From: Methylomonas methanica
GTDB lineage: Bacteria; Pseudomonadota; Gammaproteobacteria; Methylococcales; Methylomonadaceae
Length of the DNA: 48,104 nucleotides
Direction of reading: 5' to 3'
Assembly: GCF_001644035.1 (NCBI RefSeq)
Contig: NZ_LUUG01000103.1
Span: 1-48,104 of the forward strand
Shown here: in pieces, positions 36,905 through 47,185 of the stretch
Layout: each line of letters opens with the position of its first letter
How positions within the stretch are numbered: the stretch's first letter is position 1
Translations under genes and position numbers: made by a program
The notes under the pieces: generated by a model
What the model was told of the DNA's origin: nothing
Databases searched by the model: none
What the model saw: only the letters and a program-made list of their open reading frames with translations

Positions 36905-37609
36905 ATGACCAAATTCATCACACGGCAAGCAGGCGGCAAAATTTTGCTGGTAGCGGCAATCGCGTTACTGGCAGGCTGCGATACTTTGCCGAAACGCGAC
37001 CCCGACTTCGCTCCGGTACAACCCGCCGACCTGCGCCCGCCCCAACAAAGCAACGGCGCGATTTACCAGGCCGGCTACGACATGCGCTTATTCGAAGATC
37101 ATGCCGCGCGCCGGGTTGGCGATATTTTGACCGTAACATTCGACGAGAACACCAACGCCACCAAGCAAGCCAACTCCAAAGCCAGCAAGAACAGCGATAT
37201 TCAAGCGTCGGGCAGCGCCCCCACCATTTTTGGTTTAGCCAGTTCCGCGCTGCTGGGTCACGACCTGGCAACATCCATTGACTACAGCATGGACCGCAGC
37301 ACTGAAGGCAAAGGCGACGCCCGGCAAAGTAACAGACTGACCGGTGGCATCAGTGTCACCGTGGTCGACGTACTCCCTAACGGCAATCTGCGCGTACGCG
37401 GCGAAAAACGCGTCACGCTGAACGACGGCAGCGAATATATTCGCCTGTCCGGCATAGTGCGTCCGATCGACATCAACGTCGCCAACACCCTGCCCTCCAG
37501 CAAAGTGGCCGACGCTACCATCATGTATACCGGCGACGGCGCCTTGGCAGACAGTAACAAACCCGGCTGGATTTCCAGGGTATTATCCAGCCCATGGTTT
37601 CCCTTCTAG
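36905..37609 (+). CDS. flgH: Flagellar L-ring lipoprotein FlgH
   Basis: Outer membrane ring around the rod. The 234-aa protein has a lipoprotein signal with lipobox LLAGC (C25). Family features include VGDILTVTFDENTNATKQAN near residue 75 and IRLSGIVRPIDIN near residue 180. It starts 15 bp after flgG and is followed by its partner flgI. Confidence 0.95.
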   Translation: MTKFITRQAGGKILLVAAIALLAGCDTLPKRDPDFAPVQPADLRPPQQSNGAIYQAGYDMRLFEDHAARRVGDILTVTFDENTNATKQANSKASKNSDIQASGSAPTIFGLASSALLGHDLATSIDYSMDRSTEGKGDARQSNRLTGGISVTVVDVLPNGNLRVRGEKRVTLNDGSEYIRLSGIVRPIDINVANTLPSSKVADATIMYTGDGALADSNKPGWISRVLSSPWFPF

Positions 37610-37631
37610 CCTGAGCTGACGGAGAATGCAA

Positions 37632-38717
37632 ATGAACAAAATATGTCTAATCGCCATGCTCTTATTAGCCAACGCCGCCCAGGCGGAACGCATCAAAGAC
37701 ATTGCCTCCATCGCCGGCGTGCGCAGCAACCAATTGGTGGGCTACGGCCTGGTCACCGGTCTGGATAAATCCGGCGACAAAACCAAATTTACCGGCCAAA
37801 GCTTGCGCAGCATGATGGGTAAGCTGGGCCTGACCTTGCCACCCGATACGGACCCCAAATCCAAAAACGTCGCGCTGGTCAGCGTTCACGCCGATCTGCC
37901 TGCTTTCGCCAAACCCGGTCAAAAAATTGACGTCACTGTATCGTCTATAGGCGATGCGAAAAGTCTGCGCGGCGGCTCGCTGTTGATGAGTCCGCTACGT
38001 GGTGCCGACGGCAATGTCTACGCGGTGGCGCAAGGTAATTTGGTGGTGGGCGGCCTTAGTGCCAGCGGCCAGGACGGTTCGAAAATTACCGTCAATAACC
38101 CTCTGGTGGGCCGGGTGCCTAACGGCGCCACGGTGGAACGCATCGTACCTAGCTCATTCGATCAAAGCGCTGACCTGGTTTTTAATTTGAATTCCTCGGA
38201 TTTCACCACCGCACAGCGCATGGCGGACTCCATCAACAAGGCGCTGGGCGCCGAAACCGCGCAAGCCGTCGATGCCACCTCGGTCAGCGTCAGAGCACCG
38301 GTTAACCCCAACCAACGGGTCGGCTTTGCCTCGGTGATCGAAAACCTGGAATTGGCGCCCGACGATGCGCCCGCCAAAGTGATTGTCAACTCCCGCACCG
38401 GTACGGTCATTATCAACAGCAAAGTTAGAGTACAACCGGCAGCGGTTTCTCATGGCAGCTTGACCGTGACGATCAGCGAGAATCCACAAGTCAGCCAACC
38501 CAATCCATTATCGGGCGGCAGTACCGTAGTAACGCCGCAATCCAACGTCTCGGTAAATGAAGACAAGAACCACATGTTTGTCTTCAACCCCGGCGTGTCG
38601 CTAGACGAGATCGTCCAAGCGGTAAACGGTGTCGGCGCCGGCCCCAGCGACTTGGTGGCCATTTTGGAAGCATTGAAATCCGCCGGCGCGCTTAGAGCCG
38701 AGTTGATAGTGATTTAA
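37632..38717 (+). CDS. flgI: Flagellar P-ring protein FlgI
   Basis: Periplasmic ring in the peptidoglycan layer, assembled with FlgA. The protein from the ATG at 37632 is 361 aa. ACGGAG ends 7 bp upstream of that start, whereas the ATG at 37626 is too close to the ribosome site. A signal peptide covers residues ~1-20 (ending AQAE). [20 protein letters not shown] and [18 protein letters not shown] are family signatures, and the end [14 protein letters not shown] is canonical. Confidence 0.95.
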   Translation: MNKICLIAMLLLANAAQAERIKDIASIAGVRSNQLVGYGLVTGLDKSGDKTKFTGQSLRSMMGKLGLTLPPDTDPKSKNVALVSVHADLPAFAKPGQKIDVTVSSIGDAKSLRGGSLLMSPLRGADGNVYAVAQGNLVVGGLSASGQDGSKITVNNPLVGRVPNGATVERIVPSSFDQSADLVFNLNSSDFTTAQRMADSINKALGAETAQAVDATSVSVRAPVNPNQRVGFASVIENLELAPDDAPAKVIVNSRTGTVIINSKVRVQPAAVSHGSLTVTISENPQVSQPNPLSGGSTVVTPQSNVSVNEDKNHMFVFNPGVSLDEIVQAVNGVGAGPSDLVAILEALKSAGALRAELIVI

Positions 38718-38761
38718 AGAACGCAACAAAGCAGTGATTAGATGAATTATTGGAGATTCCC

Positions 38762-39808
38762 ATGTTAAACGTAGACAGTGCTTCGGTGTATACCGACTTC
38801 AACGGCCTGGCGAAACTTAAACAAGGCGCCCGCGAGCAATCGCCCGAGGCGATCAAGGAAGTCGCCAAACAATTCGAGTCGGTGTTTTTAGGCATGGTCA
38901 TGAAAAACATGCGTCAAGCTAAATTGGCCGACGGTATATTGGACAGCCAGCAAACCCAGTTTTATCAAGACATGTACGACCAACAAATGTCCGTGCATCT
39001 GGCCGGCAAACCCGGCATCGGTTTTGCGGATTTAATTGCCCAACAATTGTCGCCCAAACAAAACAAGGACGAAGAAAAGGACGAACAACTGTCCGCTAAC
39101 GATTTCCTGAATCGCGCGGCCGGCACCGGCGCCAGCAATAACCCCGACAATCACCAGTCGCTGCGGGCCGGCGAGGAAACCGAAGAGCAAATGCCGCTGG
39201 ATGCCTCCGGCTTAAGTAGCCTGGAGCGCAGCTTGGCCCGCTTGGAACGCAGCCAGAAAGTCCCGGCAGACCAATGGCAAACCTTGGACGATAACGTGCG
39301 AAACGGCAGTGATCGGCCGCTAACCTCTAGAGACGAGTTCGTTAACCAACTGCGGCCGCATGCCGAACAAGCCGCGCGCAGTCTGGGAGTCGATCCCAAC
39401 GTGCTGTTGGCTCAAGCGGCACTGGAAACCGGCTGGGGCCAAGGCATGGTGAAAAATGCCCAAGGCGATAACAGCTTTAACTTGTTCAATATCAAGGCTG
39501 ATAGGTCCTGGCAAGGCAAACAAGCCAAAACCATGACACTGGAATATGCCGGAGGTGTCGCCAAAAAAGAAATGGCCGGCTTCCGCGCTTACGAGTCCTA
39601 CAAAGACAGCTTCGACGATTACGTGAACTTTATCAAAACCAATCCGCGTTACAGCGAAGCCTTGAAGAAAGCCGGCAACGCCGGACACTATTTACACGAA
39701 CTGCAACAAGCCGGTTATGCCACCGATCCACGGTATGCCGAAAAAGTCATGACGATCTACCACAGCCAAACCGCGGCCCAGGTAGCAGCTCTGAAAAGCG
39801 CGGGTTAG
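38762..39808 (+). CDS. flgJ: Rod-cap and peptidoglycan hydrolase FlgJ
   Basis: A two-domain protein of 348 aa from the ATG at 38762, preceded by TGGAG; the in-frame TTG at 38750 overlaps that site. The N-terminal ~100 residues are the rod-binding domain (VAKQFESVFLGMVMKNMRQ, FYQDMYDQQMSVHL). A charged linker follows. The C-terminal glucosaminidase domain begins at ~200 (LLAQAALETGWGQGM with the catalytic Glu, and YADPR-like YATDPRYAEKVM). It opens the cell wall for the rod. Gammaproteobacteria typically have this fused form. Confidence 0.95.
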   Translation: MLNVDSASVYTDFNGLAKLKQGAREQSPEAIKEVAKQFESVFLGMVMKNMRQAKLADGILDSQQTQFYQDMYDQQMSVHLAGKPGIGFADLIAQQLSPKQNKDEEKDEQLSANDFLNRAAGTGASNNPDNHQSLRAGEETEEQMPLDASGLSSLERSLARLERSQKVPADQWQTLDDNVRNGSDRPLTSRDEFVNQLRPHAEQAARSLGVDPNVLLAQAALETGWGQGMVKNAQGDNSFNLFNIKADRSWQGKQAKTMTLEYAGGVAKKEMAGFRAYESYKDSFDDYVNFIKTNPRYSEALKKAGNAGHYLHELQQAGYATDPRYAEKVMTIYHSQTAAQVAALKSAG

Positions 39809-39817
39809 GAGGCGAAC

Positions 39818-41485
39818 ATGGCTATTGGCATTCTCGGAAACGCATTATCGGGGCTGACCGCATTCCAGCGTTCGCTGGAAACCACCAGCAACAACATCAG
39901 CAACGCCAACACCGAAGGCTACAGCCGGCAACGCGTCGAACTGGCCACGCGCCCCGAGCAATTTACCGGCAACGGCTATATGGGCAATGGCGTCGAAGTT
40001 GCCAACATCACCCGCAGCTACGACCAATTCATCAGCAATCAAGTCCGTTCCAGCACCGCCACGTTTCACGATATAGACAGTTTTTACACCTTGTCGTCGC
40101 AAATCGACAACATCACCGCCGACGAAACCACCGGTCTGGCGCCGGCCATGAAAAGCTTTTTCGATGCGATAGACAGCGTTGCCAACGACCCCAGCTCGGT
40201 GGCAGCCCGCCAGGTAATGCTGACCGAAGCCGAATCCCTGACCCAGCAATTCAACACCATGAGCGCCCGCTTCGGCGACTTGCGCAAACGCGTTAACGAT
40301 AACGTGACCAGCTCGGTGCAAGAGCTGAATGGCTTTGCCAAAACCCTGGCCGAACTGAACGTGAAGATCGTCTCGGACATCGGCCGCTCGTCCGGCAAGC
40401 AATTACCCAACGAGCTAATGGATCAACGCGATCTATTGCTGACCAAAATCGCCGAAAAAGCCGACGTTACCTATGTCAGCCAGGCCGATGGCTCATACAA
40501 TGTGTTTATCGGTAAGGGCCAACCTTTGGTGCTGGGCAGCGCGGCTTCTACGCTGTCCGTGGTCGGCGACAGTAACGACGTCAATCAAAAGCTGATCATG
40601 CTGAACGGTCAGGATATTTCAAAACAGCTGTCCGGCGGCGAACTCTCCGGCAATCTGCGTTTTAGAGATCAAGTACTAGACCCCGCGCAACAACAGCTGG
40701 GTTTGCTGGCAACCGGTTTGGCTACCGAATTTAACAACATCCATAAAGCCGGCTACGACATCAACGGCAATACCAATGTGGCGCTTTTTGATTTGAATTC
40801 GCCAACTCCGCAAGTCAAAGCCACGGTCAGCGACAGTAGTTTGGTGGTTTCCAGCGCGTTTGTGGCACCGACATCGGCATCCGGCCTGGGCGCTTCCTAT
40901 CGGCTAGACGTTACCGCAACCGTACCGGCCACAACCTTCACGTTAACTAATTTAAGCGACAACACCGCGACTGCCGGCTTAAGCGCCGCCACCCTGGCGA
41001 CCACCGCCGCAACTAACGGTTTTAGTATCAGCTTTAGCGGCGGTTCGCTGACCATTGGCGACTCCTTTCAAATCAGCCCCAACTTTAACGCCGCCGCCAA
41101 AATCAAACTTAACTCGGCCATCACCAATCCAAGACAAATCGCCGCCGCCAGCGCCACCGGCCTACCCGGCGACAACAGTAATGCGCTGAAATTGGCTAAT
41201 CTGGAAACCCAGGCAAAAATGTTCGGCGGTAAAGCCAGCTTTACTCAAGTTTACGGGCAAATGATCTCCGATGTCGGTTCGCAAACTCATGCCGCGTCGG
41301 TTGGCCGCACGGCCCAGGAAACCCTGTTAAAGCAAGCCACCAGCGCTAAAGAAAGCGTATCCGGCGTCAATCTGGATGAAGAAGCGGCCAATCTCATCAA
41401 TTTTCAAAATTCGTATCAGGCGGCTGCCAAAGCCGTTTCGGTGGCTAATTCATTGTTCGACACCCTGATCGGGGCATTCCGCTAG
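39818..41485 (+). CDS. flgK: Hook-filament junction protein FlgK (HAP1)
   Basis: First hook-associated protein at the hook tip, joining it to FlgL and the filament. The 555-aa protein has the N-terminal motif ETTSNNISNANTEGYSRQRV, central domains, and the C-terminal helix GVNLDEEAANLINFQNSYQA. The middle (~330-420) is Thr/Ala-rich and variable. FlgN, encoded nearby, is its expected chaperone. It starts 10 bp after flgJ with AGGAGG just upstream. Confidence 0.95.
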   Translation: MAIGILGNALSGLTAFQRSLETTSNNISNANTEGYSRQRVELATRPEQFTGNGYMGNGVEVANITRSYDQFISNQVRSSTATFHDIDSFYTLSSQIDNITADETTGLAPAMKSFFDAIDSVANDPSSVAARQVMLTEAESLTQQFNTMSARFGDLRKRVNDNVTSSVQELNGFAKTLAELNVKIVSDIGRSSGKQLPNELMDQRDLLLTKIAEKADVTYVSQADGSYNVFIGKGQPLVLGSAASTLSVVGDSNDVNQKLIMLNGQDISKQLSGGELSGNLRFRDQVLDPAQQQLGLLATGLATEFNNIHKAGYDINGNTNVALFDLNSPTPQVKATVSDSSLVVSSAFVAPTSASGLGASYRLDVTATVPATTFTLTNLSDNTATAGLSAATLATTAATNGFSISFSGGSLTIGDSFQISPNFNAAAKIKLNSAITNPRQIAAASATGLPGDNSNALKLANLETQAKMFGGKASFTQVYGQMISDVGSQTHAASVGRTAQETLLKQATSAKESVSGVNLDEEAANLINFQNSYQAAAKAVSVANSLFDTLIGAFR

Positions 41486-41494
41486 GAGATTATT

Positions 41495-42403
41495 ATGCGC
41501 ATTTCAACTTCATGGAATAATCAGCTCGGCGTTAACGCCATGTTGGATCAACAATCCAAACTCAGCGAGACTCAGCTAAAACTATCATCCGGCAAGAAAT
41601 ACCTGAGCCCCTCCGAAAATGCGGTGGCCGCCACCAACATGATCGACCTGAATCACAACATTAAGGAAAATCAGCAATATCAGGTCAATATCGGCGCGGC
41701 GCGGCAAAGGCTGAACCTGGAAGAATCCGCACTGGATAACGCCGGCAGCGTGTTGCATAGAATCAGGGAATTGACCGTACAAGGCTTGAACGACAGCAAC
41801 ACCGCCACCAACCGTAAACAAATCTCTATGGAAATCGACGAACTGAACAAGCAATTGTTAAGCATCGCCAATACCAAAAATGCCAACGGCGAATATATTT
41901 TTTCCGGGTACAAAACCGACCAAGCCGCTTTTACCGACACCCCGGCATACGCCTATCAAGGTGATGCCAGCCAACGCAGTATCGCCATCGGCCCCAGCCG
42001 GCACGTCACCGACGGCGACCCCGGCGAAGCGGCGTTCGGCACCGTATCAGCCGCGCCGTTAACAGCCGGTAGCATTAGCAATGTGTTTCAAGCCGTCGCG
42101 CAAATATCCGCTGATTTAAAAGCCAACACGCCCAATAAAAATTCTTTGAACGATATGGATACCGCGCTGGTGCGCTTCGACACTATTCGCGCATCGGCCG
42201 GCGCTCGCTTGAACGCATTGGACGACCAGGAAAACTTAAACGCCGACTACATTCTGGACAACAAATCCACCGCCTCGGACATCGGCGATCTGGACTACGC
42301 GGAAGCGTTGAGCAAATTTAATCTGCAACAAATATCCCTGCAAGCCGCGCAACAGGCGTTTACCAAGGTGCAAAGTTTGTCTTTGTTCAATTACATTTCT
42401 TAA
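41495..42403 (+). CDS. flgL: Hook-filament junction protein FlgL (HAP3)
   Basis: Second junction protein, flagellin-like at both ends. The 302-aa protein has the N-terminal MLDQQSKLSETQLKLSSGKK and YLSPSENAVAATNMIDL. The C-terminal FNLQQISLQAAQQAFTKVQ ends in LFNYIS. It closes the flgB-flgL run. No filament (fliC) or fli genes follow; they must lie elsewhere. No clear hairpin terminator is seen after it. Confidence 0.95.
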   Translation: MRISTSWNNQLGVNAMLDQQSKLSETQLKLSSGKKYLSPSENAVAATNMIDLNHNIKENQQYQVNIGAARQRLNLEESALDNAGSVLHRIRELTVQGLNDSNTATNRKQISMEIDELNKQLLSIANTKNANGEYIFSGYKTDQAAFTDTPAYAYQGDASQRSIAIGPSRHVTDGDPGEAAFGTVSAAPLTAGSISNVFQAVAQISADLKANTPNKNSLNDMDTALVRFDTIRASAGARLNALDDQENLNADYILDNKSTASDIGDLDYAEALSKFNLQQISLQAAQQAFTKVQSLSLFNYIS

Positions 42404-42550
42404 GTTTTTTGGCGCGGGACTTTAGACAGTCAGGTGATCACTTATATGGCCCGCATCGCCTTCCGATGTTAAGATTTCTTAGGGCTGACCAAAATCAAGC
42501 GGCAACGCGATGTAGGCCAAATAAGCTGATTTAGTGACGGAAGGAATGAA

Positions 42551-42871
42551 ATGGCAAAAACCATGAGTTGGCACCGCATCACACTCTCGCGCCAGGAATA
42601 CGAATCCGGTGAAATTTACGTGCTGTTAGGTGCGTTCCGAGCCGCCTACGTGGCGAGAAACGGCCCCGAGGGCATGGCGATGTTCGGCGGCTGGTCAGAC
42701 GACGATACGGCCTTCCTGGTTTACACCACGCCTAGATCGGTACGCCACATCACACCAATCTTGGACGCCTATTCGGCCAAACAAATCAAAATACCTGATC
42801 CGTCCGGCCTATCGTTGATATACGGCGACGAGTCGGGCTTCTCTTCTTTCGAGATTGGCTTTGAGGCTTGA
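42551..42871 (+). CDS. Unknown 106-aa protein downstream of flgL
   Basis: I do not recognise the family. The ATG is preceded by a strong GGAAGG site and codon use matches the neighbours, so it is probably real. The 106-aa protein is soluble with no cysteines, signal peptide or membrane segment. It shows LLGAFRAAYVARNGPEGMAM near the N-terminus, then FGGWSDDDTAFLVYTTP and YGDESGFSSFEIGFE at the end. It lies 147 bp after flgL and is probably not part of the flagellar transcript. Confidence 0.7.
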   Translation: MAKTMSWHRITLSRQEYESGEIYVLLGAFRAAYVARNGPEGMAMFGGWSDDDTAFLVYTTPRSVRHITPILDAYSAKQIKIPDPSGLSLIYGDESGFSSFEIGFEA

Positions 42872-43783
42872 TGTAGTTCCAGGACTTTTTGAACGATCTT
42901 ATATCCTGTCGTAAGCCTGATTTTCCTGAGGGAGTTTTGAGCGGATCGATGGGCAAGTTTTGGCCACTTTGCGACATTCAGATAGTTGAAAAACATTGTT
43001 CAACAGAGGCTGGTTATGGTTTCAAAGCTGACTTTTAGGTTCTTATATACTCCGGATGTATAAGCTTTAGCTCACATCCCGACTGAATAAATCAAGCTCC
43101 ACCTCTATTACCGAAACTCTTAGCCCTTCTATCCGTTTTCCCGAAAACGCCAACATCAACGACACAGCATTTAGTTAATTTTCTAAAGCAGAGTTTAGAG
43201 CCAAGTACTTTTCAAGAAAAACCAACTCATTCTTACATTGTAAAAATCTATTCGTTAAATCCATATATTCTATTTTACTATCCTAAAAACAAGCTTTACT
43301 CTCCTGTCACAATAAATTCGAATGTAATTAGCCCACCAGATTTGTGAGGCTTCAGCTTCTTCGGCGGCTAGAGGCGCTTTAGTTACGATTTTCCGCTCTA
43401 CGAGGACAAAAGCCAGACCACCGATGGCGGTGAGGCCCGCTTCGGAGTCAACATTCTATTGGGGATCGACTGCCGAATTATTGCACGAGACTTTCCCAGA
43501 TCAGATGCCCAATCGAAAGTCAATTCTACGATGCCCTAGACACAGCCAGTCTGCAATGGCCGGAATCGATACCTCTGGGACTGCAAGGCCGACAAACCGA
43601 AACCGAACTGGCTTTTCAGGGAAACCAGAGTAATCCGGCCCTCGATTTACAAGTCATCAGCGCCAAGGACGTTGGATGCAGTAAAACCATAATAAACCGC
43701 GATGAACTGCATCTTGGTCTAAACGTGGATATATAACGAAATTTAACCCGCGAAAGACATGAAAATCATTTCAACCATCCACG
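42872..43783. other. Accessory intergenic region before the P-type ATPase
   Basis: About 910 bp without an intact gene. 43080-43330 is clearly more AT-rich than the surroundings. The segment 43325-43736 looks like decayed coding sequence and is listed separately. Around 42885-42990 the minus strand has short frames with no family match. The region separates the flagellar cluster from the ATPase and has the look of accumulated debris. Confidence 0.5.
43380..43736 (+). pseudogene. Decayed protein-coding fragment, family unknown
   Basis: Two frames read like protein. One frame (to about 43500) gives YDFPLYEDKSQTTDGGEARF, then GVNILLGIDCRIIARDFPRS. A second frame, open from 43434 to the TAA at 43734-43736, gives IESQFYDALDTASLQWPESI, GLQGRQTETELAFQGNQSN and NRDELHLGLNVDI. 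The simplest reading is one gene with a frameshift near 43500 and a lost start. I cannot name the family; a real short gene in the second frame alone is possible but has no good start. Confidence 0.4.
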
Positions 43784-46678
43784 ATGAATAACACGATGAA
43801 CAACTCGCCGCCACCAATTTGGCATCATCTGCCCACCGAAACGCTGCCGAAACATTTGGGCGTGGATGCCGCGTCCGGCTTTTCCGAGCACGAAGCGGCG
43901 AATCGCCGCGAAAAATTCGGCCTCAATCGCTTAACCCCAAAAAAGGGCAAGAGCGCCATCGTGTTGTTTTTGTCCCAATTCCATCACTCGCTGATATACA
44001 TCTTGCTGGTGTCGGGGTTCGTGACCGGATTTCTGAAGAGCTGGCTGGATGCTGGCGTGATCTTCGGCGTGGTCCTGGTCAATGCCGTCATCGGTTTCAT
44101 TCAGGAAATGAACGCGCTAAAGGCCATTGCCGCCTTGGCGCACGCGCTTAGCGTCAGTGCCGCAGTATTGCGCGATGGGGTTCGCATTGTCATCGCTGCC
44201 GAAGACTTGGTGCCCGGCGACATCGTGTTTCTGCAGTCCGGCGATAAGGTGCCGGCTGACTTGCGTCTTTTGCGCAGCAGGGAATTGCAGATCGACGAAT
44301 CGGCCTTGACCGGCGAGTCCGTACCGGTGGAAAAGCAGACTGAGCCATTGCCGAGCGACACCCTTTTGGCCGACCGCAGCAATCTGGCGTATTCCTCAAC
44401 CTTGGTGACTTACGGCGCCGGCGTGGGCATCGTGATAGAAACCGGTGATCGCACCGAGATTGGCCGTATCAACCGCTTGATTAGCGAGGCCACCGAACTG
44501 GAAACTCCGCTGACCCAAAAAATTGCCAAATTCAGTGAATTCCTGATGTGGTTCATCATTGGTTTGGCCGCACTGACCTTTGTGGCCGGCTGGCTTCGTG
44601 GCGAAGCGCCGATTGATACCTTCATTGCTTCGGTGGCCTTGGCGGTCGCCGCCATCCCGGAAGGCTTGCCGGTAGCGGTTACCATTACCCTAGCCATCGG
44701 TGTCCGGCGCATGGCCAGGCGTCATGCCATCATCCGCAAACTACCGGCGGTCGAGACGCTGGGTGGTACTTCTATCATCTGTTCGGATAAGACCGGCACA
44801 TTGACGCAAAATCAAATGACCGTGCAGGCTATTTATGCTGGCGGAGCCTGCTTCGAGGTTCGCGGCGCCGGCTACTCGCCTGAAGGTGATTTTTGTCTTG
44901 ATCAGCAAACGGTCAAGCCCGCAGACCACGAAACACTAGTCGAAATCCTCAAGGCTGGTTTGTTGTGTAACGATGCGCGTCTGGTAGAGGATGCGGAGGG
45001 CTGGCGCATCGAGGGCGACCCTACCGAAGGCGCATTGCTGGTTGCCGCGCACAAAGCAGGCTTGCACCATGGTCTCCTGCAACAAACCCATCCACGCCTG
45101 GATGCCATTCCTTTCGAGTCGGCCTATCAGTTCATGGCGACTCTTCATCACAATCAGGCGTCGGATACCCGGCACATTTACCTGAAAGGCTCGGTGGAAA
45201 GCATTCTGAACCGCTGCGCAACCGCCTTCGACGCCAACCTGAACCCCGTCGCGCTGGAGCCTGACGCGATTCAGCAGCAGGTCAATGAATTGGCTGCGCG
45301 CGGGCTGAGAGTGTTGGCTTTTGCCCGCGGCGAGCGCGCCGCCGACGATCTGTCGCAAGTCAATCATGAGCATGTGGCTGAGGGCCTGACTTTTCTCGGA
45401 CTACAAGCCATGATCGATCCGCCGAGGCCTGAGGTGATTGACGCCGTGGCGCACTGCCGCCGAGCCGGCATCCGGGTAAAGATGATTACCGGCGATCACA
45501 TTGGCACTGCGATTGCCATCGCCAAACAAATTGGCCTGACCGGCGAGAATGAACCTTTGCTGGCGCTTGATGGGCGAGCGCTCGCGGAAATTCCGGATCA
45601 AGATTTTGCGGAAATCACCGACCATACCACCGTGTTCGCTCGGGTAGCCCCGGAACAAAAGCTGCGTTTGGTGACAGCCCTGCAGTCGCGCGGCCACATT
45701 GTGGCTATGACCGGGGATGGTGTCAACGATGCACCCGCGTTACGTCAGGCCAACATTGGCGTGGCTATGGGCATTACCGGCACCGAAGTGTCTAAGGAAG
45801 CTGCTGCGATGGTGTTGACCGACGACAACTTCGCCACCATCGCCGCCGCCGTGGAAGAAGGGCGGGGGGTTTACGATAACCTGGTGAAGTTTATTACCTG
45901 GACCTTGCCCACCAATATTGGCCAAGGCTTGGTGATCTTGATTGCGGTATTTGCCGGCATCGTCTTGCCCATCTTGCCCGGACAAGTGCTTTGGCTGAAT
46001 ATGACGACTGCCGTGCTGCTTGGATTGCCCCTGGCGTTCGAAACCAAGGAACCGGACATCATGAGACTACCGCCTCGTCAGCCGGAGCAGCCAATTTTGA
46101 CCGGATTATTGATGTTTCGGACTTTGCTGGTGGGCTTGATGCTGGCGGCCTGTGCCTTTGCTCTGTTTGAGTGGGAACTGATGCACGACGAACCTGTCGA
46201 GAAAGCCCGTACCGCTGCGGTCAATGTGTTTGCCGTTGGGCAGGCCTTCTATCTGCTTAACTGCCGATCCCTGACCCACTCCATGTTCAAGCTTGGACTG
46301 TTTTCAAATCTTTGGGTCTGGGGTGGAATTGCCGCGATGATGTTGGCCCAGGTCGCCTTTATCTACCTGCCTACCATGAATTGGCTGTTCCATACCCAAG
46401 CGCTTGGCTACGAAGAATGGCTGCTGACGCTGGCCGGCGGGGTGGCAGTGTATCTAGTGATTGGGGTCGAGAAATTCCTTCGCGCTCGCTTGGCTAGCGC
46501 TGATCCGCAAGTAAAGCAAGTGAGTGGGTACCGGCATGAAGGGGGCGATCTTCTCGCGTATCGGGACAGCCTTATCGCATCGCAGCAAGCCCTTGTGTAT
46601 TCGCGTTGGGCGCTGGGGTTTGCGGTGTTCGCGGCGCTGTTGAGCGTTGCCACGGCGATTTTGGTATTCCTGAACTGA
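43784..46678 (+). CDS. P-type cation-transporting ATPase (P2, Ca2+-ATPase-like)
   Basis: A 964-aa ion pump in the inner membrane. In order it has a cation ATPase N-domain (~10-70), the actuator motif TGES (176-179), and transmembrane segment 4 with PEGLP (292-296), the mark of P2-type Ca2+ or Na+/K+-like pumps. The phosphorylation site DKTGT follows (335-339), then the nucleotide domain, MTGDGVNDAPAL (~641-652), and six C-terminal membrane helices. The ion is most likely calcium, but manganese or monovalent cations cannot be excluded. It stands alone between decayed segments. Starts at 43784 and 43796 are both possible, each with a weak ribosome site. Confidence 0.9.
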   Translation: MNNTMNNSPPPIWHHLPTETLPKHLGVDAASGFSEHEAANRREKFGLNRLTPKKGKSAIVLFLSQFHHSLIYILLVSGFVTGFLKSWLDAGVIFGVVLVNAVIGFIQEMNALKAIAALAHALSVSAAVLRDGVRIVIAAEDLVPGDIVFLQSGDKVPADLRLLRSRELQIDESALTGESVPVEKQTEPLPSDTLLADRSNLAYSSTLVTYGAGVGIVIETGDRTEIGRINRLISEATELETPLTQKIAKFSEFLMWFIIGLAALTFVAGWLRGEAPIDTFIASVALAVAAIPEGLPVAVTITLAIGVRRMARRHAIIRKLPAVETLGGTSIICSDKTGTLTQNQMTVQAIYAGGACFEVRGAGYSPEGDFCLDQQTVKPADHETLVEILKAGLLCNDARLVEDAEGWRIEGDPTEGALLVAAHKAGLHHGLLQQTHPRLDAIPFESAYQFMATLHHNQASDTRHIYLKGSVESILNRCATAFDANLNPVALEPDAIQQQVNELAARGLRVLAFARGERAADDLSQVNHEHVAEGLTFLGLQAMIDPPRPEVIDAVAHCRRAGIRVKMITGDHIGTAIAIAKQIGLTGENEPLLALDGRALAEIPDQDFAEITDHTTVFARVAPEQKLRLVTALQSRGHIVAMTGDGVNDAPALRQANIGVAMGITGTEVSKEAAAMVLTDDNFATIAAAVEEGRGVYDNLVKFITWTLPTNIGQGLVILIAVFAGIVLPILPGQVLWLNMTTAVLLGLPLAFETKEPDIMRLPPRQPEQPILTGLLMFRTLLVGLMLAACAFALFEWELMHDEPVEKARTAAVNVFAVGQAFYLLNCRSLTHSMFKLGLFSNLWVWGGIAAMMLAQVAFIYLPTMNWLFHTQALGYEEWLLTLAGGVAVYLVIGVEKFLRARLASADPQVKQVSGYRHEGGDLLAYRDSLIASQQALVYSRWALGFAVFAALLSVATAILVFLN

Positions 46679-47185
46679 TACGGCACTAAGTCATGGCCTG
46701 GTGTGTTGCAGATTTCGATCTTCAAAATACGACGCACTGATTTACACCCAAGGCTTGCCGGCATAGGTATGTGGGGCAACCGAACATTTAAATATTTATA
46801 AATGCCTTAATGATCATGAAGATGCTTCATCACCCAAAAAAAGGCCTTTACCCAGGACTAGCCCTAGCCGCGAGTTAGGCCCATTAACGTTACAGTAACT
46901 TCAGGAGAGCCTCAAAAAGGTCCGGACAGTCCATCGCCCCGCGTCAATATAGTTGTCGCCCCAAATTTTAGAACCCTTTAAATTTGAGAAAAAATGAATC
47001 CTTCCAAGAAACTGTATTCTGACGAGTTCAGAGAGCAGGCCCTGGCAAAAGTCTGCAATCATGGGAAACGTCCCCATTAAAGAAATTGCCGACGAATCGA
47101 ACCTCGCCAGTATTATTTTCTGGTCGTATGGCTACGGGGGTTCACAGGTTTTCGTAAATTGAAGGCACGAACCTATGCTGACAGA
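46679..47185. other. Intergenic region with transposase remnant
   Basis: About 500 bp between the ATPase and the DUF2062 gene. It holds a CATTTA/TAAATG near-palindrome at about 46786-46805 and the transposase fragment listed separately. I see no clear terminator for the ATPase gene and no other coding signal. Confidence 0.5.
46994..47111 (+). pseudogene. Transposase N-terminal fragment (IS3-type OrfA-like)
   Basis: The ATG at 46994 opens MNPSKKLYSDEFREQALAKV, the start of a helix-turn-helix transposase of the IS3/IS911 OrfA kind. A frameshift near 47064 changes the frame, after which GNVPIKEIADESNLAS continues the same helix-turn-helix domain. Nothing of the rest of the element or its DDE domain follows, so this is a dead end piece. 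No inverted terminal repeat pair is recognisable. Confidence 0.75.
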
